Assembly (NCBI RefSeq): GCF_009663465.1 | Contig: NZ_QXHU01000005.1 | Location: 171,715-206,366, forward strand | DNA length: 34,652 nucleotides | Source of the DNA: Riemerella anatipestifer | GTDB lineage: Bacteria > Bacteroidota > Bacteroidia > Flavobacteriales > Weeksellaceae | Direction: 5' to 3' | Position numbers and translations under genes: made by a program | Notes under the pieces: generated by a model | What the model was told of the DNA's origin: nothing | Seen by the model: the letters and a program-made list of their open reading frames with translations, nothing else | The model's database searches: none | In this document: positions 1-7,214 of the stretch, piece after piece | Layout: every line of letters begins with the position of its first letter | How positions within the stretch are numbered: position 1 is the stretch's first letter

Positions 1-36
1 TGTGGTTTTGGGTAAAACCTGCGGTAGTTTTTGGTG

Positions 37-56
37 AAACCTGCGCAGGTTTTTTA
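37..56. terminator. Palindrome with T-run, possible terminator of a gene left of the window
   Basis: AAACCTGCGCAGGTTT at 37-52 is a perfect 16-nt palindrome followed by further T residues. It can fold as a 6-bp stem with a GCGC loop. The motif AAACCTGCG also occurs just upstream (16-23 region), so it could equally be a repeat fragment. No gene is visible to its left, so the terminator reading is tentative. Confidence 0.3.
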
Positions 57-207
57 GCCTACCTAGCTTATCTTCGGAAAGCTTTTATTCATAGGGGTTA
101 CAGAACTTCGTTAGGTTTTACATAAACTAAGGCAGGGTTTTAATAATTTTAATGTGTCTTTGTCCTTTTGGCTTCGCCGAACCATTGAGTTAAGTTTGTT
201 TCAAAGC

Positions 208-430
208 GATAAATATGTATGCTTGTCCTTTTGGCTTGACCCAAAAGGACCAAAAGTTCAAGAGCAAAGGTTGGGTTTGCCTACGGCACGGGACTGTCCC
301 CTGCTATTTGGAAGCTACCGCTCCCAATTCCGCTACGGGGGCATTCCCTAAACTTACCTTTGCTCGGCAGAGCGGTGATAATAGCTAAGTTATTATCATT
401 TAAAGTAGTTTTAAAATGGTCTTTGGGAGA
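208..430 (+). repeat. Repeat B, variant copy with a replaced centre
   Basis: The left end (about 208-262) matches the start of other B copies, including the hairpin with arms 225-234 and 241-250. The right end (about 373-430; GCGGTGATAAT, then AATGGTCTTTGG) matches their tail. The middle (about 263-372) differs completely and is GC-richer, containing its own inverted pieces such as CGGCACGGGACTGTCCC. So conserved ends flank an alternative central cassette. Confidence 0.6.
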
Positions 431-459
431 GGAGTGCTTATAATATATATAGTATATCC

Positions 460-644
460 GACCTCTAAGCCCGCCGGCGTTAAGAACCTCGTTAGTAAAG
501 GCGTTAAAAAATACCCACTGTTTGAGCAAAGGTGTGGGCAGAAGCGTTGGAGCGAGTTTTGGGGATTTTAGCCTTTAGTAATGAGGTTTAGCCAGAGGGG
601 TTACAGTCTTGAATTTTTGCTTCTTTTGCTTCAAGGCAAAAGAA
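460..644 (+). repeat. Repeat C, copy 1 (185 bp)
   Basis: Matches 1385-1569 over the full 185 bp with only a few substitutions (for example GGGCAGAAGCG against GGGCAAAAGCG). It ends in a hairpin: arm CTTCTTTTGC at 620-629, loop TTCAAG, arm GCAAAAGAAG at 636-645. Confidence 0.9.
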
Positions 645-665
645 GGGAGATTAATATATATGCTT

Positions 666-910
666 GTCCTTTTGTCTTGAAACAAAAGTACCAAAAGTTC
701 AAGACTAGAAAACTACGGCTAAAAATGTGTCGTCCATTCTAAAAGCCCTAGAACTCACGCCAAGGCTAAAGCCCACGCTTGTTCAAACAATAGGTCTTTT
801 TTAACGAATGGACGCCCCATTTTCTTAACGCCTTCGTTTCCTTAGGTCGGAGAATGGAGCGGTGATAATTTAGCATTGCTTAAAAAAAACGGTCTTTGGT
901 GATAAATATG
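666..910 (+). repeat. Repeat B, copy 1
   Basis: Begins with a hairpin (arms 666-675 and 682-691, loop CTTGAA), continues through AAACTACGGCTAAAAATGTG and CCTAGAACTCACGCC, and ends GGTCTTTGGTGATAAATATG. It is nearly identical to the units at 918-1160, 1164-1360 and 1591-1831. Confidence 0.9.
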
Positions 911-917
911 TGTGTAT

Positions 918-1160
918 GTCCTTTTGGCTTGACCCAAAAGGACCAAAAAGTCAAGACTAGAAAACTACGGCTAAAAATGTGTCGCCCATTCTAAAAGCCC
1001 TAGAACTCACGCCAAGGCTAAAGCCGACGCTTGTTCAGACAATAGGTCTTTTTTAACGAATGGACGCCCCATTTTCTTAACGCCTCCATTTCCTTAGGTC
1101 GGGAGTGCAGCGGTGATAATTTAGCATTGCTTAAAAAAAACGGTCTTTGGTGATAGTATG
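918..1160 (+). repeat. Repeat B, copy 2
   Basis: Follows copy 1 in tandem with only a few bases between. Its hairpin arms, GTCCTTTTGG (918-927) and CCAAAAGGAC (934-943), are perfectly complementary around the loop CTTGAC. The rest follows copy 1 with scattered substitutions. Confidence 0.9.
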
Positions 1161-1163
1161 CTT

Positions 1164-1360
1164 GTCCTTTTGTCTTGAAACAAAAGAACCAAAAGTTCAA
1201 GACTAGAAAACTACGGCTAAAAATGTGTCGTCCATTCTAAAAGCCCTAGAACTCACGCCAAGGCTAAAGCCCACGCTTGTTCAGACAATAGGGCTTTTTT
1301 AACGAATGAACGACCCATTTTCTTAACGCCTCCGTTTCCTTAGGTCGGGAGTGCAGCGGT
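1164..1360 (+). repeat. Repeat B, copy 3 (tail missing)
   Basis: Third tandem copy. It runs to GTGCAGCGGT at 1360 and then breaks off into an AT-rich linker, so it lacks the GATAATTTAGCATTGC...GGTGATAAATATG tail of copies 1, 2 and 4. Hairpin arms are at 1164-1173 and 1180-1189, with one mismatch. Confidence 0.9.
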
Positions 1361-1384
1361 TATTATATATGGTAGAGAATACTT

Positions 1385-1569
1385 GACCTCTAAGCCCGCC
1401 GGCGTTAAGAACCTCGTTAGTAAAGGCGTTAAAAAATACCCACTGTTTGAGCAAAGGTGTGGGCAAAAGCGTTGGAGCGAGTTTTGGGGATTTTAGCCTT
1501 TAGTAATGAGGTTTAGCCAAAGGGGTTACAGTCTTGAATTTTTGCTTCTTTTGCTTCAAGGCAAAAGAA
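1385..1569 (+). repeat. Repeat C, copy 2 (185 bp)
   Basis: Second copy of the 460-644 unit in the same orientation, again ending in the CTTCTTTTGC / GCAAAAGAA hairpin. It sits directly between B copies 3 and 4, so the C-then-B order of 460-910 is repeated here. Confidence 0.9.
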
Positions 1570-1590
1570 CAATATTATTTTTTGTTGTCT

Positions 1591-1831
1591 GTACTTTTAG
1601 CTTGACCTAAAAGGACCAAAAGTTCAAGACTAGAAAACTACGGCTAAAAATGTGTCGTCCATTCTAAAAGCCCTAGAACTCACGCCAAGTCTAAAGCCCA
1701 CGCTAGTTCAAACAATAGGTCTTTTTTAACGAATGGACGCCCCATTTTCTTAACGCCTTCGTTTCCTTAGGTCGGAGAATGGAGCGGTGATAATTTAGCA
1801 TTGCTTTAAATGGTCTTTGGTGATAAATATG
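1591..1831 (+). repeat. Repeat B, copy 4
   Basis: Full-length B unit. Its hairpin stem differs from copy 2: GTACTTTTAG (1591-1600) pairs with CTAAAAGGAC (1607-1616), so the inner G-C pair has become A-T on both arms. It ends GGTGATAAATATG about 75 bp before the helicase gene. Confidence 0.9.
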
Positions 1832-1907
1832 TAGGCTTGTACTTTTACTAGACTTAATAAAAGGAGATTAGTGAATATGGTTTATAAATAGAATCTTATA
1901 AAATTTG

Positions 1908-1915
1908 TACTTTTG
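1908..1915 (+). promoter_or_regulatory. Possible -7 element (TACTTTTG) of the helicase gene
   Basis: TACTTTTG fits the Bacteroidota -7 consensus TAnnTTTG and ends 4 nt before the ATG at 1920. Transcription would then start at or next to the start codon, giving a leaderless message. No TTG lies at the usual 17-23 nt upstream. The same TTTGTACTTTTG string occurs at the same distance before uvrC. Confidence 0.35.
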
Positions 1916-1919
1916 GGGA

Positions 1920-4049
1920 ATGAATAGCGAGGTCTTTCAACTTATAGAGCATACCAACAGAAATATATTCCTTACAGGTAAAGCGGGGACTGGTAAAACT
2001 ACCTTCCTTAATCATTTTGTGAAAAATACTAGAAAAAGCCATATTGTGGTTGCTCCTACAGGGATAGCAGCTATCAATGCGGGTGGGGTTACCATTCATT
2101 CGATGTTTGGGCTTCCGTTAAGACCTTTTTTTCCTACTACCGAAAGGATAGACAGCTACTTAGGAAACAATATACCAGACCTCGTAAAACATTTTAAATA
2201 CCGAAGTTCAAAACTAAAGCTACTTAGGGAGGTTGAAATCATTATTATAGATGAGGTTTCAATGCTACGAGCTGATGTTTTGGATATGATGGACTTTTCC
2301 CTTAGGCATATTCGTAGAAATGGGTTGCCGTTTGGTGGAGTTCAGATGCTTTTTATTGGAGATTTGTACCAGTTGCCACCAGTGGTAAGAGATGAACACA
2401 GCTTGCAAAGGTATTATACCTCGCCGTTTTTCTTTAGTGCTCACGCCCTTCGTGGGATAGATTTAGTAACGGTGGAACTTACTAAAGTTTACCGTCAGCA
2501 AGACGAAACTTTCCTTAATATTCTCAATGAGATAAGAGAGGGCAATCTTAGCGAGGATAATTATAAAAAACTCAACTCAAGATATATCAGTGATTTTGAC
2601 CCTAAAGATGAGACTTATGTTTATTTAACCTCCCACAATCGTATGGCGGACAGTATCAATAGAGAGCGACTGGAGGCTTTGGGTGGGCGGTCTTATTTTT
2701 ATAGAGCGGAAGTACGAGATGATTTTAATGAACACCAATATCCCAATGAGGAAATTCTAGAACTGAAAGTAGGGGCTCAAGTGATGTTTATTAGGAATGA
2801 TGCTAGTCCAGAGAAGCGTTATTTTAACGGTAAATTGGCAGAGGTTACAGCATTAGACCAAGACGAAATCAGAGTGATTATAGACGGCGAAGACGAAGAG
2901 TTTACCATAAAACACGAGCTTTGGGAACAAAAACGCTACTTCTTAGATAAAGATAAAAACATTAGGGAGGAAGTGTTGGGCAGTTTTAAACAATATCCTA
3001 TTCGTTTGGCTTGGGCGGTTACCATACACAAAAGTCAAGGGCTTACTTTTGATAGGCTGATTGTAGATGCGGGGCAGTCCTTTGCATCGGGGCAGGTGTA
3101 TGTGGCGTTGTCTAGATGTCGTACTTTGGAGGGCATTGTTCTTAAATCTCAAATATCCAAAGCGGTTATTTTTAATGACCAAAGGGTTGCCGAGTTTCAA
3201 AAAGAAACCAATGCTAACGACCGCATCAGCGAAATTATAAAATCAGAAAAGCACGATTATAGTGTAGGCAAGGTACTTAGACGGATTGATTGTAACTGGT
3301 TTACCAAGGCTTTGGAGGAGTGGTATAATCAGGCTTTGGTTACTAGGGATTTAGATAAGAATAAAGCGAAGAAAATTTATCTATCAGTAAAACCTCAAAT
3401 AGACAATTGGGTAAAGATATTTGAGAAACTAGAGCGAGTGCTAAAACAAAAAACGCAAAAGTTCATCAAAGGCGAGGAGCAGTGGGACGAAATAGAAGCT
3501 AAAGCCAAAGGAGCGGTTAATTATTTTTTTACTCAAACTTTGGAGCATTTTTTCACTCCATTTAAAGATTTTTATGCTGAAACCAAAGGCGTCAAAGGGC
3601 TTAAAACTTACAATGCTGAAATCAAACTATTGCTAGATGATTTAGAAGATTATCTTAATGATTTAAAATCGGTATTCTTGATAGATACGCCTCTTTTTGA
3701 CGAAACTAATGAGAAGAGCATTACCACAGAGATTAAAAAAGTGCCTACCCACGTACTGACCTATCAACTATTTGAAGACGGTAAAACCATTGGCGAAATT
3801 GCTAAGGAGAGAGGTTTGGTAATATCTACAGTTTATGGGCATTTGGCGAAATTTGCAGAGCAAGGGCTATTAGATTTGCCTAGATTGATAAGTGCTGAAA
3901 AAATAAAAACCTTTGAAGAAACCTTTAAACAAGCACCACAAGGCACTCTCTCTGAATGGAAAAAAGTCCTCCCAGATGATTTTGAATATCACGAAATAAG
4001 ATTGCTAGACAATCATTATCGCTATTTGGAACACAAAGAGGAAGACTAA
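1920..4049 (+). CDS. PIF1-like superfamily 1 helicase with C-terminal winged-helix domain
   Basis: A 709-residue ATP-dependent DNA helicase of the PIF1/RecD-like type, expected to unwind DNA in replication or repair. Visible motifs are Walker A GKAGTGKTT (about 20-28), APTGIAAINAGG (45-56), Walker B IIIIDEVSML (107-116) with D111/E112, GDLYQLPPV, and near residue 365 AVTIHKSQGLTFDRL followed by VYVALSRCR (motifs V and VI). A lysine-rich linker leads to a C-terminal helix-turn-helix (FEDGKTIGEIAKERG) like the HTH seen in RecQ and YpbB proteins. ATG 1920 is chosen over a TTG at 1905 because the helicase core begins directly after it and a -7-like element overlaps the upstream codons. It stands alone, convergent with the next gene. 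Family is firm; the cellular role is inferred. Confidence 0.93.
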   Translation: MNSEVFQLIEHTNRNIFLTGKAGTGKTTFLNHFVKNTRKSHIVVAPTGIAAINAGGVTIHSMFGLPLRPFFPTTERIDSYLGNNIPDLVKHFKYRSSKLKLLREVEIIIIDEVSMLRADVLDMMDFSLRHIRRNGLPFGGVQMLFIGDLYQLPPVVRDEHSLQRYYTSPFFFSAHALRGIDLVTVELTKVYRQQDETFLNILNEIREGNLSEDNYKKLNSRYISDFDPKDETYVYLTSHNRMADSINRERLEALGGRSYFYRAEVRDDFNEHQYPNEEILELKVGAQVMFIRNDASPEKRYFNGKLAEVTALDQDEIRVIIDGEDEEFTIKHELWEQKRYFLDKDKNIREEVLGSFKQYPIRLAWAVTIHKSQGLTFDRLIVDAGQSFASGQVYVALSRCRTLEGIVLKSQISKAVIFNDQRVAEFQKETNANDRISEIIKSEKHDYSVGKVLRRIDCNWFTKALEEWYNQALVTRDLDKNKAKKIYLSVKPQIDNWVKIFEKLERVLKQKTQKFIKGEEQWDEIEAKAKGAVNYFFTQTLEHFFTPFKDFYAETKGVKGLKTYNAEIKLLLDDLEDYLNDLKSVFLIDTPLFDETNEKSITTEIKKVPTHVLTYQLFEDGKTIGEIAKERGLVISTVYGHLAKFAEQGLLDLPRLISAEKIKTFEETFKQAPQGTLSEWKKVLPDDFEYHEIRLLDNHYRYLEHKEED

Positions 4050-4072
4050 ATCGCGGAACTTTACCCCAAAAT

Positions 4073-5071
4073 TTAAAGTTGAAAATCTGCGGTTTTCAGT
4101 TGTTTAATCACTTGTTTTAGTTCTGGGAAGTTTGGCATTTCGTCCCATTGTTCGGAGAATTGGTAGAGATTGTCTATGCCTTGATGAAGACTTTCTATAA
4201 AATGAGCCTTTCTCTGTATCAGTCCTCTAAAGCCATAAGCACCCAAAACTTGCATAAATCTAATGAGCTTTATTAGTTCTACCCCATTTTTAAGTTGGGT
4301 TTGAGTTTCTTTGTCGGTATATAGATTGAAATAAAAATCTAGCATTTCTTGTCTAAAGTCTTCAGGGAAGTTGGCTTTTGCTTGGTAAAGCATAGAAATA
4401 ACATCATAAATTAGAGGTCCTTCCATTGCGGACTGGTAATCTATGAAAAACACCTTATCCGATGCGTTTACCATAATGTTTCTAGATTGAAAATCCCTTA
4501 TCATCAGTCCACGAGGTTTTATGAGTTCTATACGCTTTACAATTTCTTTAAACTCTTTAAGAAGGGTAGATTTATGGTAATGAAGTTCTAAAATATCTAC
4601 CAAAAAGTTTTTGAAATAATATAAATCGTGGGTGATGGGCAAATCGTTATAGGCTTCGTATTCAAAAGTTTTGGAGTAGTCTATTTGGTTGAGAGTACTT
4701 TGCTGAAAATGGTACAGAGCTGTTAGGGTTTCTTTTACCAAAAATTTCACTCTGTTGCTTAATCCTTCTTTACTGATGATTTCCGACAAAGTATGGTCGC
4801 CTAAGTGGGTTTGGATATAAGTCGTTCTATCTTCGGAGATTTTGAGAAGTTGTGGTGTATTCAGTTTTAAATCAAAAAATAAAGAAGAAAAATAGAAGAA
4901 CGCTTCATTTTCTTTTAAGTTTTCGTTGTAAGTGATGATGTACTTTTCTCCCGTATGGCTTATGCCTACATAGTTTACCCGAGCAGAACCACTAGCAGGT
5001 AAGGCTTCAAAATATTGGGCAGGATTGCCAAGATGGGTTTCAAAGAATTGTTTTACCGATTGAAAACTCAT
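4073..5071 (-). CDS. APH-fold phosphotransferase (aminoglycoside phosphotransferase family)
   Basis: A 332-residue cytosolic kinase-like protein. The catalytic loop reads IRDFQSRNIM (191-200), giving the expected Asp193 and Asn198, and the metal-binding Asp211 lies in FIDYQSA. The usual His before the catalytic Asp is Arg here, as I recall for some sugar-kinase members of the family (AmgK-like). The N-lobe is short, with TGEKYIITYN as the likely Lys strand. In Bacteroidota such genes are housekeeping rather than resistance genes; a sugar or amino-sugar substrate is plausible, but no murU partner is adjacent. It lies 31 bp downstream of lnt on the same strand with no promoter visible between, so co-transcription with lnt is likely. 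Its 3' end converges on the helicase gene. Confidence 0.8.
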   Translation of the reverse strand: MSFQSVKQFFETHLGNPAQYFEALPASGSARVNYVGISHTGEKYIITYNENLKENEAFFYFSSLFFDLKLNTPQLLKISEDRTTYIQTHLGDHTLSEIISKEGLSNRVKFLVKETLTALYHFQQSTLNQIDYSKTFEYEAYNDLPITHDLYYFKNFLVDILELHYHKSTLLKEFKEIVKRIELIKPRGLMIRDFQSRNIMVNASDKVFFIDYQSAMEGPLIYDVISMLYQAKANFPEDFRQEMLDFYFNLYTDKETQTQLKNGVELIKLIRFMQVLGAYGFRGLIQRKAHFIESLHQGIDNLYQFSEQWDEMPNFPELKQVIKQLKTADFQL

Positions 5072-5102
5072 AAAGTTATTTTTTGATTTAATGGAACTAA
5101 AA

Positions 5103-6746
5103 TTATTTTTGGCGTTGAGGTGTTTTACTCATCAATTTTTCTATCACAAGGTAACATACCAAAAATCCTAAAATAAAAATGGAAATTCTAGATAACAAAT
5201 CTCCTGTTCTGGTGTAGAAAGTAGTGCTGTCGTATAGGTTAATATCGGCAATCAAAGCGGTTTGGTCTCCGTAGAAAGTATCGGCTACAATCTCTCCTCT
5301 GGCATCTATATGGGCGGATATACCACTATTTGCCGAACGAGCCACCTCTCGTCTGGTCTCTATGGCTCTTAGCTTTGCATAAGCGAGTAACTGGCGATGA
5401 CCTTGTGTAACGCCCCACCAAGAGTCGTTGGTGAGAATCCCTAAAAAGTTAGCTCCTTTCTTTACATAATCGGTAACGAACTCACCGTAAATGCTTTCGT
5501 AACAGATAATTGGTGCTATTTTACCTTTATTATAAGGATTGGTAAACACCGCTCGTTCTTTATCCATACCCAATGACGAAATTGTGCCTCCAAAATTAAG
5601 CATAGCTTCTCCCAATAAGGGTTTTAGTACAGAAATATAAGGGAATATCTCTACACCTGGGACGAGCTTGGCTTTATGATAAAGTTGATAGGGCAAAGAA
5701 GGAGCAATCTGTATAGCAGAGTTATAGTTCTCCACCCAAATCCCTTGGGACGGATAATAACTTGCCGTTTTGGGAGCTTCATTCTCGTTATAGAATACAT
5801 TATAAGTAGAAACGCCACCTACAAAAACCGATTTAGGCTGATGGCTAAGATAATCTTCTACCTTTTTAATGAGGGTACTTTGTTTCAATCCTTTTTCTGA
5901 CAATCCTCCATATCCTGGGAACGCTGTCTCTGGAGCAAGATAGAAATCTATATTAGAGGTTTGATGTTCTTTAGCGAGATGGAGTAGTTCATCTACTATT
6001 TGGAGACTGTCTTTTTGGTATTTTTCGGTATAAGGGTTGAGGTCTGGTTGTAGCATCATAGCTCTAACTTTCCCAATAGGTTTTTCATTAAAGTTGTGAT
6101 ATTTAACTAAAGAGATAAGCATAGGCACAACAATAACAGCAGAAACGATACAGATGTTCTTTATTAAATCTTTTCGTACTCTTCCTGCTTCCCAAATTCT
6201 TAGAGTATAAAATGTAAGAACATTGATGATTAAAATCCAAAAACTACCACCAGTAGCTCCTAATGTATCGTACCATTGTATGAGTTTTGGATAGTCGGCA
6301 AAGGCATTGCCTAGATGAAGCCAAGGCCAAGAAAATTCCCATTCGAGGTGGAATTTCTCAAAAGCCATCCATACCACAATAAAAAAAGCTAATCCCCAAT
6401 AGGTGCTTTTAGCATTTTTGTACCAGTGATAACATTGAAAGGCCAAACTCATCAGAAGTGAATTAACTAACACTGGAAATAATACAGCGAAAACGGCGTG
6501 AGAGCCATCAGGATTTCTGGCTTCATATAGCCAACCTGTGGTAATGCTATTCCATACTAAAAAGGCAAGGTAAGAACTGCCAAAAACTGCCCAGCCTTTT
6601 CTTTTAATACTACTGAATTTAGAAATATCGTGTTCTACCATAAGTAGTGGCACAAAGGCGAAAAATATAAAAAACGGCACACCGTAAGCGGGCCAAGAAA
6701 CACTGAATAAAAGTCCTGATATAAGGGCTAGAACAATATATTTCAT
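5103..6746 (-). CDS. lnt: Apolipoprotein N-acyltransferase
   Basis: Transfers an acyl chain from phospholipid to the N-terminal cysteine of lipoproteins in the inner membrane, the last step of lipoprotein maturation. The 547 residues show an N-terminal block of about six to seven hydrophobic segments (1-215), then the nitrilase-fold domain (about 225-500) and one C-terminal membrane helix (ISIFILGFLVCYLVIE). The catalytic triad is visible: Glu273 (LAPETAFPG), Lys360 (HKAKLVPGVE) and Cys415 (PIICYESIYG). Length is typical. The start codon follows a TAAATTTG element by 19 nt. It is likely first in a two-gene operon with the APH-fold gene, and divergent from the VanZ gene. Confidence 0.96.
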   Translation of the reverse strand: MKYIVLALISGLLFSVSWPAYGVPFFIFFAFVPLLMVEHDISKFSSIKRKGWAVFGSSYLAFLVWNSITTGWLYEARNPDGSHAVFAVLFPVLVNSLLMSLAFQCYHWYKNAKSTYWGLAFFIVVWMAFEKFHLEWEFSWPWLHLGNAFADYPKLIQWYDTLGATGGSFWILIINVLTFYTLRIWEAGRVRKDLIKNICIVSAVIVVPMLISLVKYHNFNEKPIGKVRAMMLQPDLNPYTEKYQKDSLQIVDELLHLAKEHQTSNIDFYLAPETAFPGYGGLSEKGLKQSTLIKKVEDYLSHQPKSVFVGGVSTYNVFYNENEAPKTASYYPSQGIWVENYNSAIQIAPSLPYQLYHKAKLVPGVEIFPYISVLKPLLGEAMLNFGGTISSLGMDKERAVFTNPYNKGKIAPIICYESIYGEFVTDYVKKGANFLGILTNDSWWGVTQGHRQLLAYAKLRAIETRREVARSANSGISAHIDARGEIVADTFYGDQTALIADINLYDSTTFYTRTGDLLSRISIFILGFLVCYLVIEKLMSKTPQRQK

Positions 6747-6765
6747 TCTATTATTTTTGGAGAAA

Positions 6766-6773
6766 CAAATTTA
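6766..6773 (-). promoter_or_regulatory. -7 element (TAAATTTG) upstream of lnt
   Basis: Plus-strand CAAATTTA reads TAAATTTG on the minus strand, an exact fit to TAnnTTTG, 19 nt before the lnt ATG. No TTG is found at 17-23 nt upstream, so the assignment rests on the -7 box only. Confidence 0.4.
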
Positions 6774-6789
6774 GTGTTTTAAAATTGAA

Positions 6790-6797
6790 TATTTTTG
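6790..6797 (+). promoter_or_regulatory. -7 element (TATTTTTG) upstream of the VanZ gene
   Basis: TATTTTTG is an exact TAnnTTTG match ending 6 nt before the ATG at 6804, implying a very short leader. It lies in the 57-bp divergent gap shared with lnt. No clear -33 TTG. Confidence 0.4.
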
Positions 6798-6803
6798 TAA
6801 CCT

Positions 6804-7214
6804 ATGTTAAAAAAGCTGTATCAAATTTTAATACTACCATACACTTTGTTGCTTTTGTATTTTATGTTTGTGGGATTTGGGCGAACGCCTTACGATTATA
6901 ATATAGTACGCCTAACGCCACTGGTCTCTACATTAGAATTTGTGCAGAAGTCGGTGCTGTGGCAAAATGTAGCGATTAACATTTTTGGGAATATCATTAT
7001 GTTTATTCCGTTTGGATTTTTGGGGTGGTGCTGTCCTAAATATCAAAACCTAAGGATACTCTTGCTAGATTTTATCGTTGCCATTACTATCGTTGAAAGT
7101 ATGCAATATTTCACACGGCTAGGCGTGTTTGATATAGATGATATTTTGCTAAATACCTTTGGAGTGCTATTGGGCTATCTAGGCTATCGTAAAATATCAG
7201 CCGTTATTCATTAA
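6804..7214 (+). CDS. VanZ family membrane protein
   Basis: A 136-residue inner-membrane protein with four hydrophobic segments (roughly 5-24, 55-75, 85-105, 112-130). VanZ family features are visible: NIFGNIIMFIPFGFLGW in the second segment and the acidic turn FDIDDILLNTFGVLLGYLG near the C terminus. VanZ itself gives low-level teicoplanin resistance in enterococci, but lone Bacteroidota members are general membrane proteins of unknown role, so resistance should not be inferred. Its last 11 bp overlap the 3' end of uvrC on the other strand, so the two stop codons are interlocked and no terminator fits between them. Confidence 0.85.
   Translation: MLKKLYQILILPYTLLLLYFMFVGFGRTPYDYNIVRLTPLVSTLEFVQKSVLWQNVAINIFGNIIMFIPFGFLGWCCPKYQNLRILLLDFIVAITIVESMQYFTRLGVFDIDDILLNTFGVLLGYLGYRKISAVIH

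Larger units (their letters stand above)
1..1907. other. Gene-free mosaic repeat region
   Basis: About 1.9 kb without a credible gene. Short open frames exist but break within copies of the same repeats, and no frame stays open through a whole unit. The region is made of two long direct-repeat families (here B, about 245 bp, and C, 185 bp) arranged B(partial)-C-B-B-B-C-B and separated by short AT-rich linkers such as runs of TATATA. No transposase, tRNA or rRNA is seen. Similar non-coding repeat blocks are common between genes in Flavobacteriia; that is general knowledge, not something tested here. Confidence 0.75.

Noticed and set aside
1-1831. CRISPR array or integron cassettes
   Set aside because: Repeats are 185-245 bp and mostly abut each other without unique spacers; no cas or integrase gene is present.
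1-1831. Insertion sequence
   Set aside because: No frame long enough for a transposase and no terminal inverted repeats bounding a unit; short frames break inside the repeats.
1905-1919. TTG start for the helicase gene
   Set aside because: ATG at 1920 gives the natural N terminus and the upstream codons overlap a -7-like box.
4073-5071. Aminoglycoside resistance kinase
   Set aside because: Position next to lnt and the Arg-Asp catalytic loop fit a housekeeping sugar-kinase-like member better; no mobile context.
6804-7214. VanZ as an antibiotic-resistance gene
   Set aside because: No van cluster nearby; lone VanZ-like proteins are widespread in Bacteroidota without such a role.
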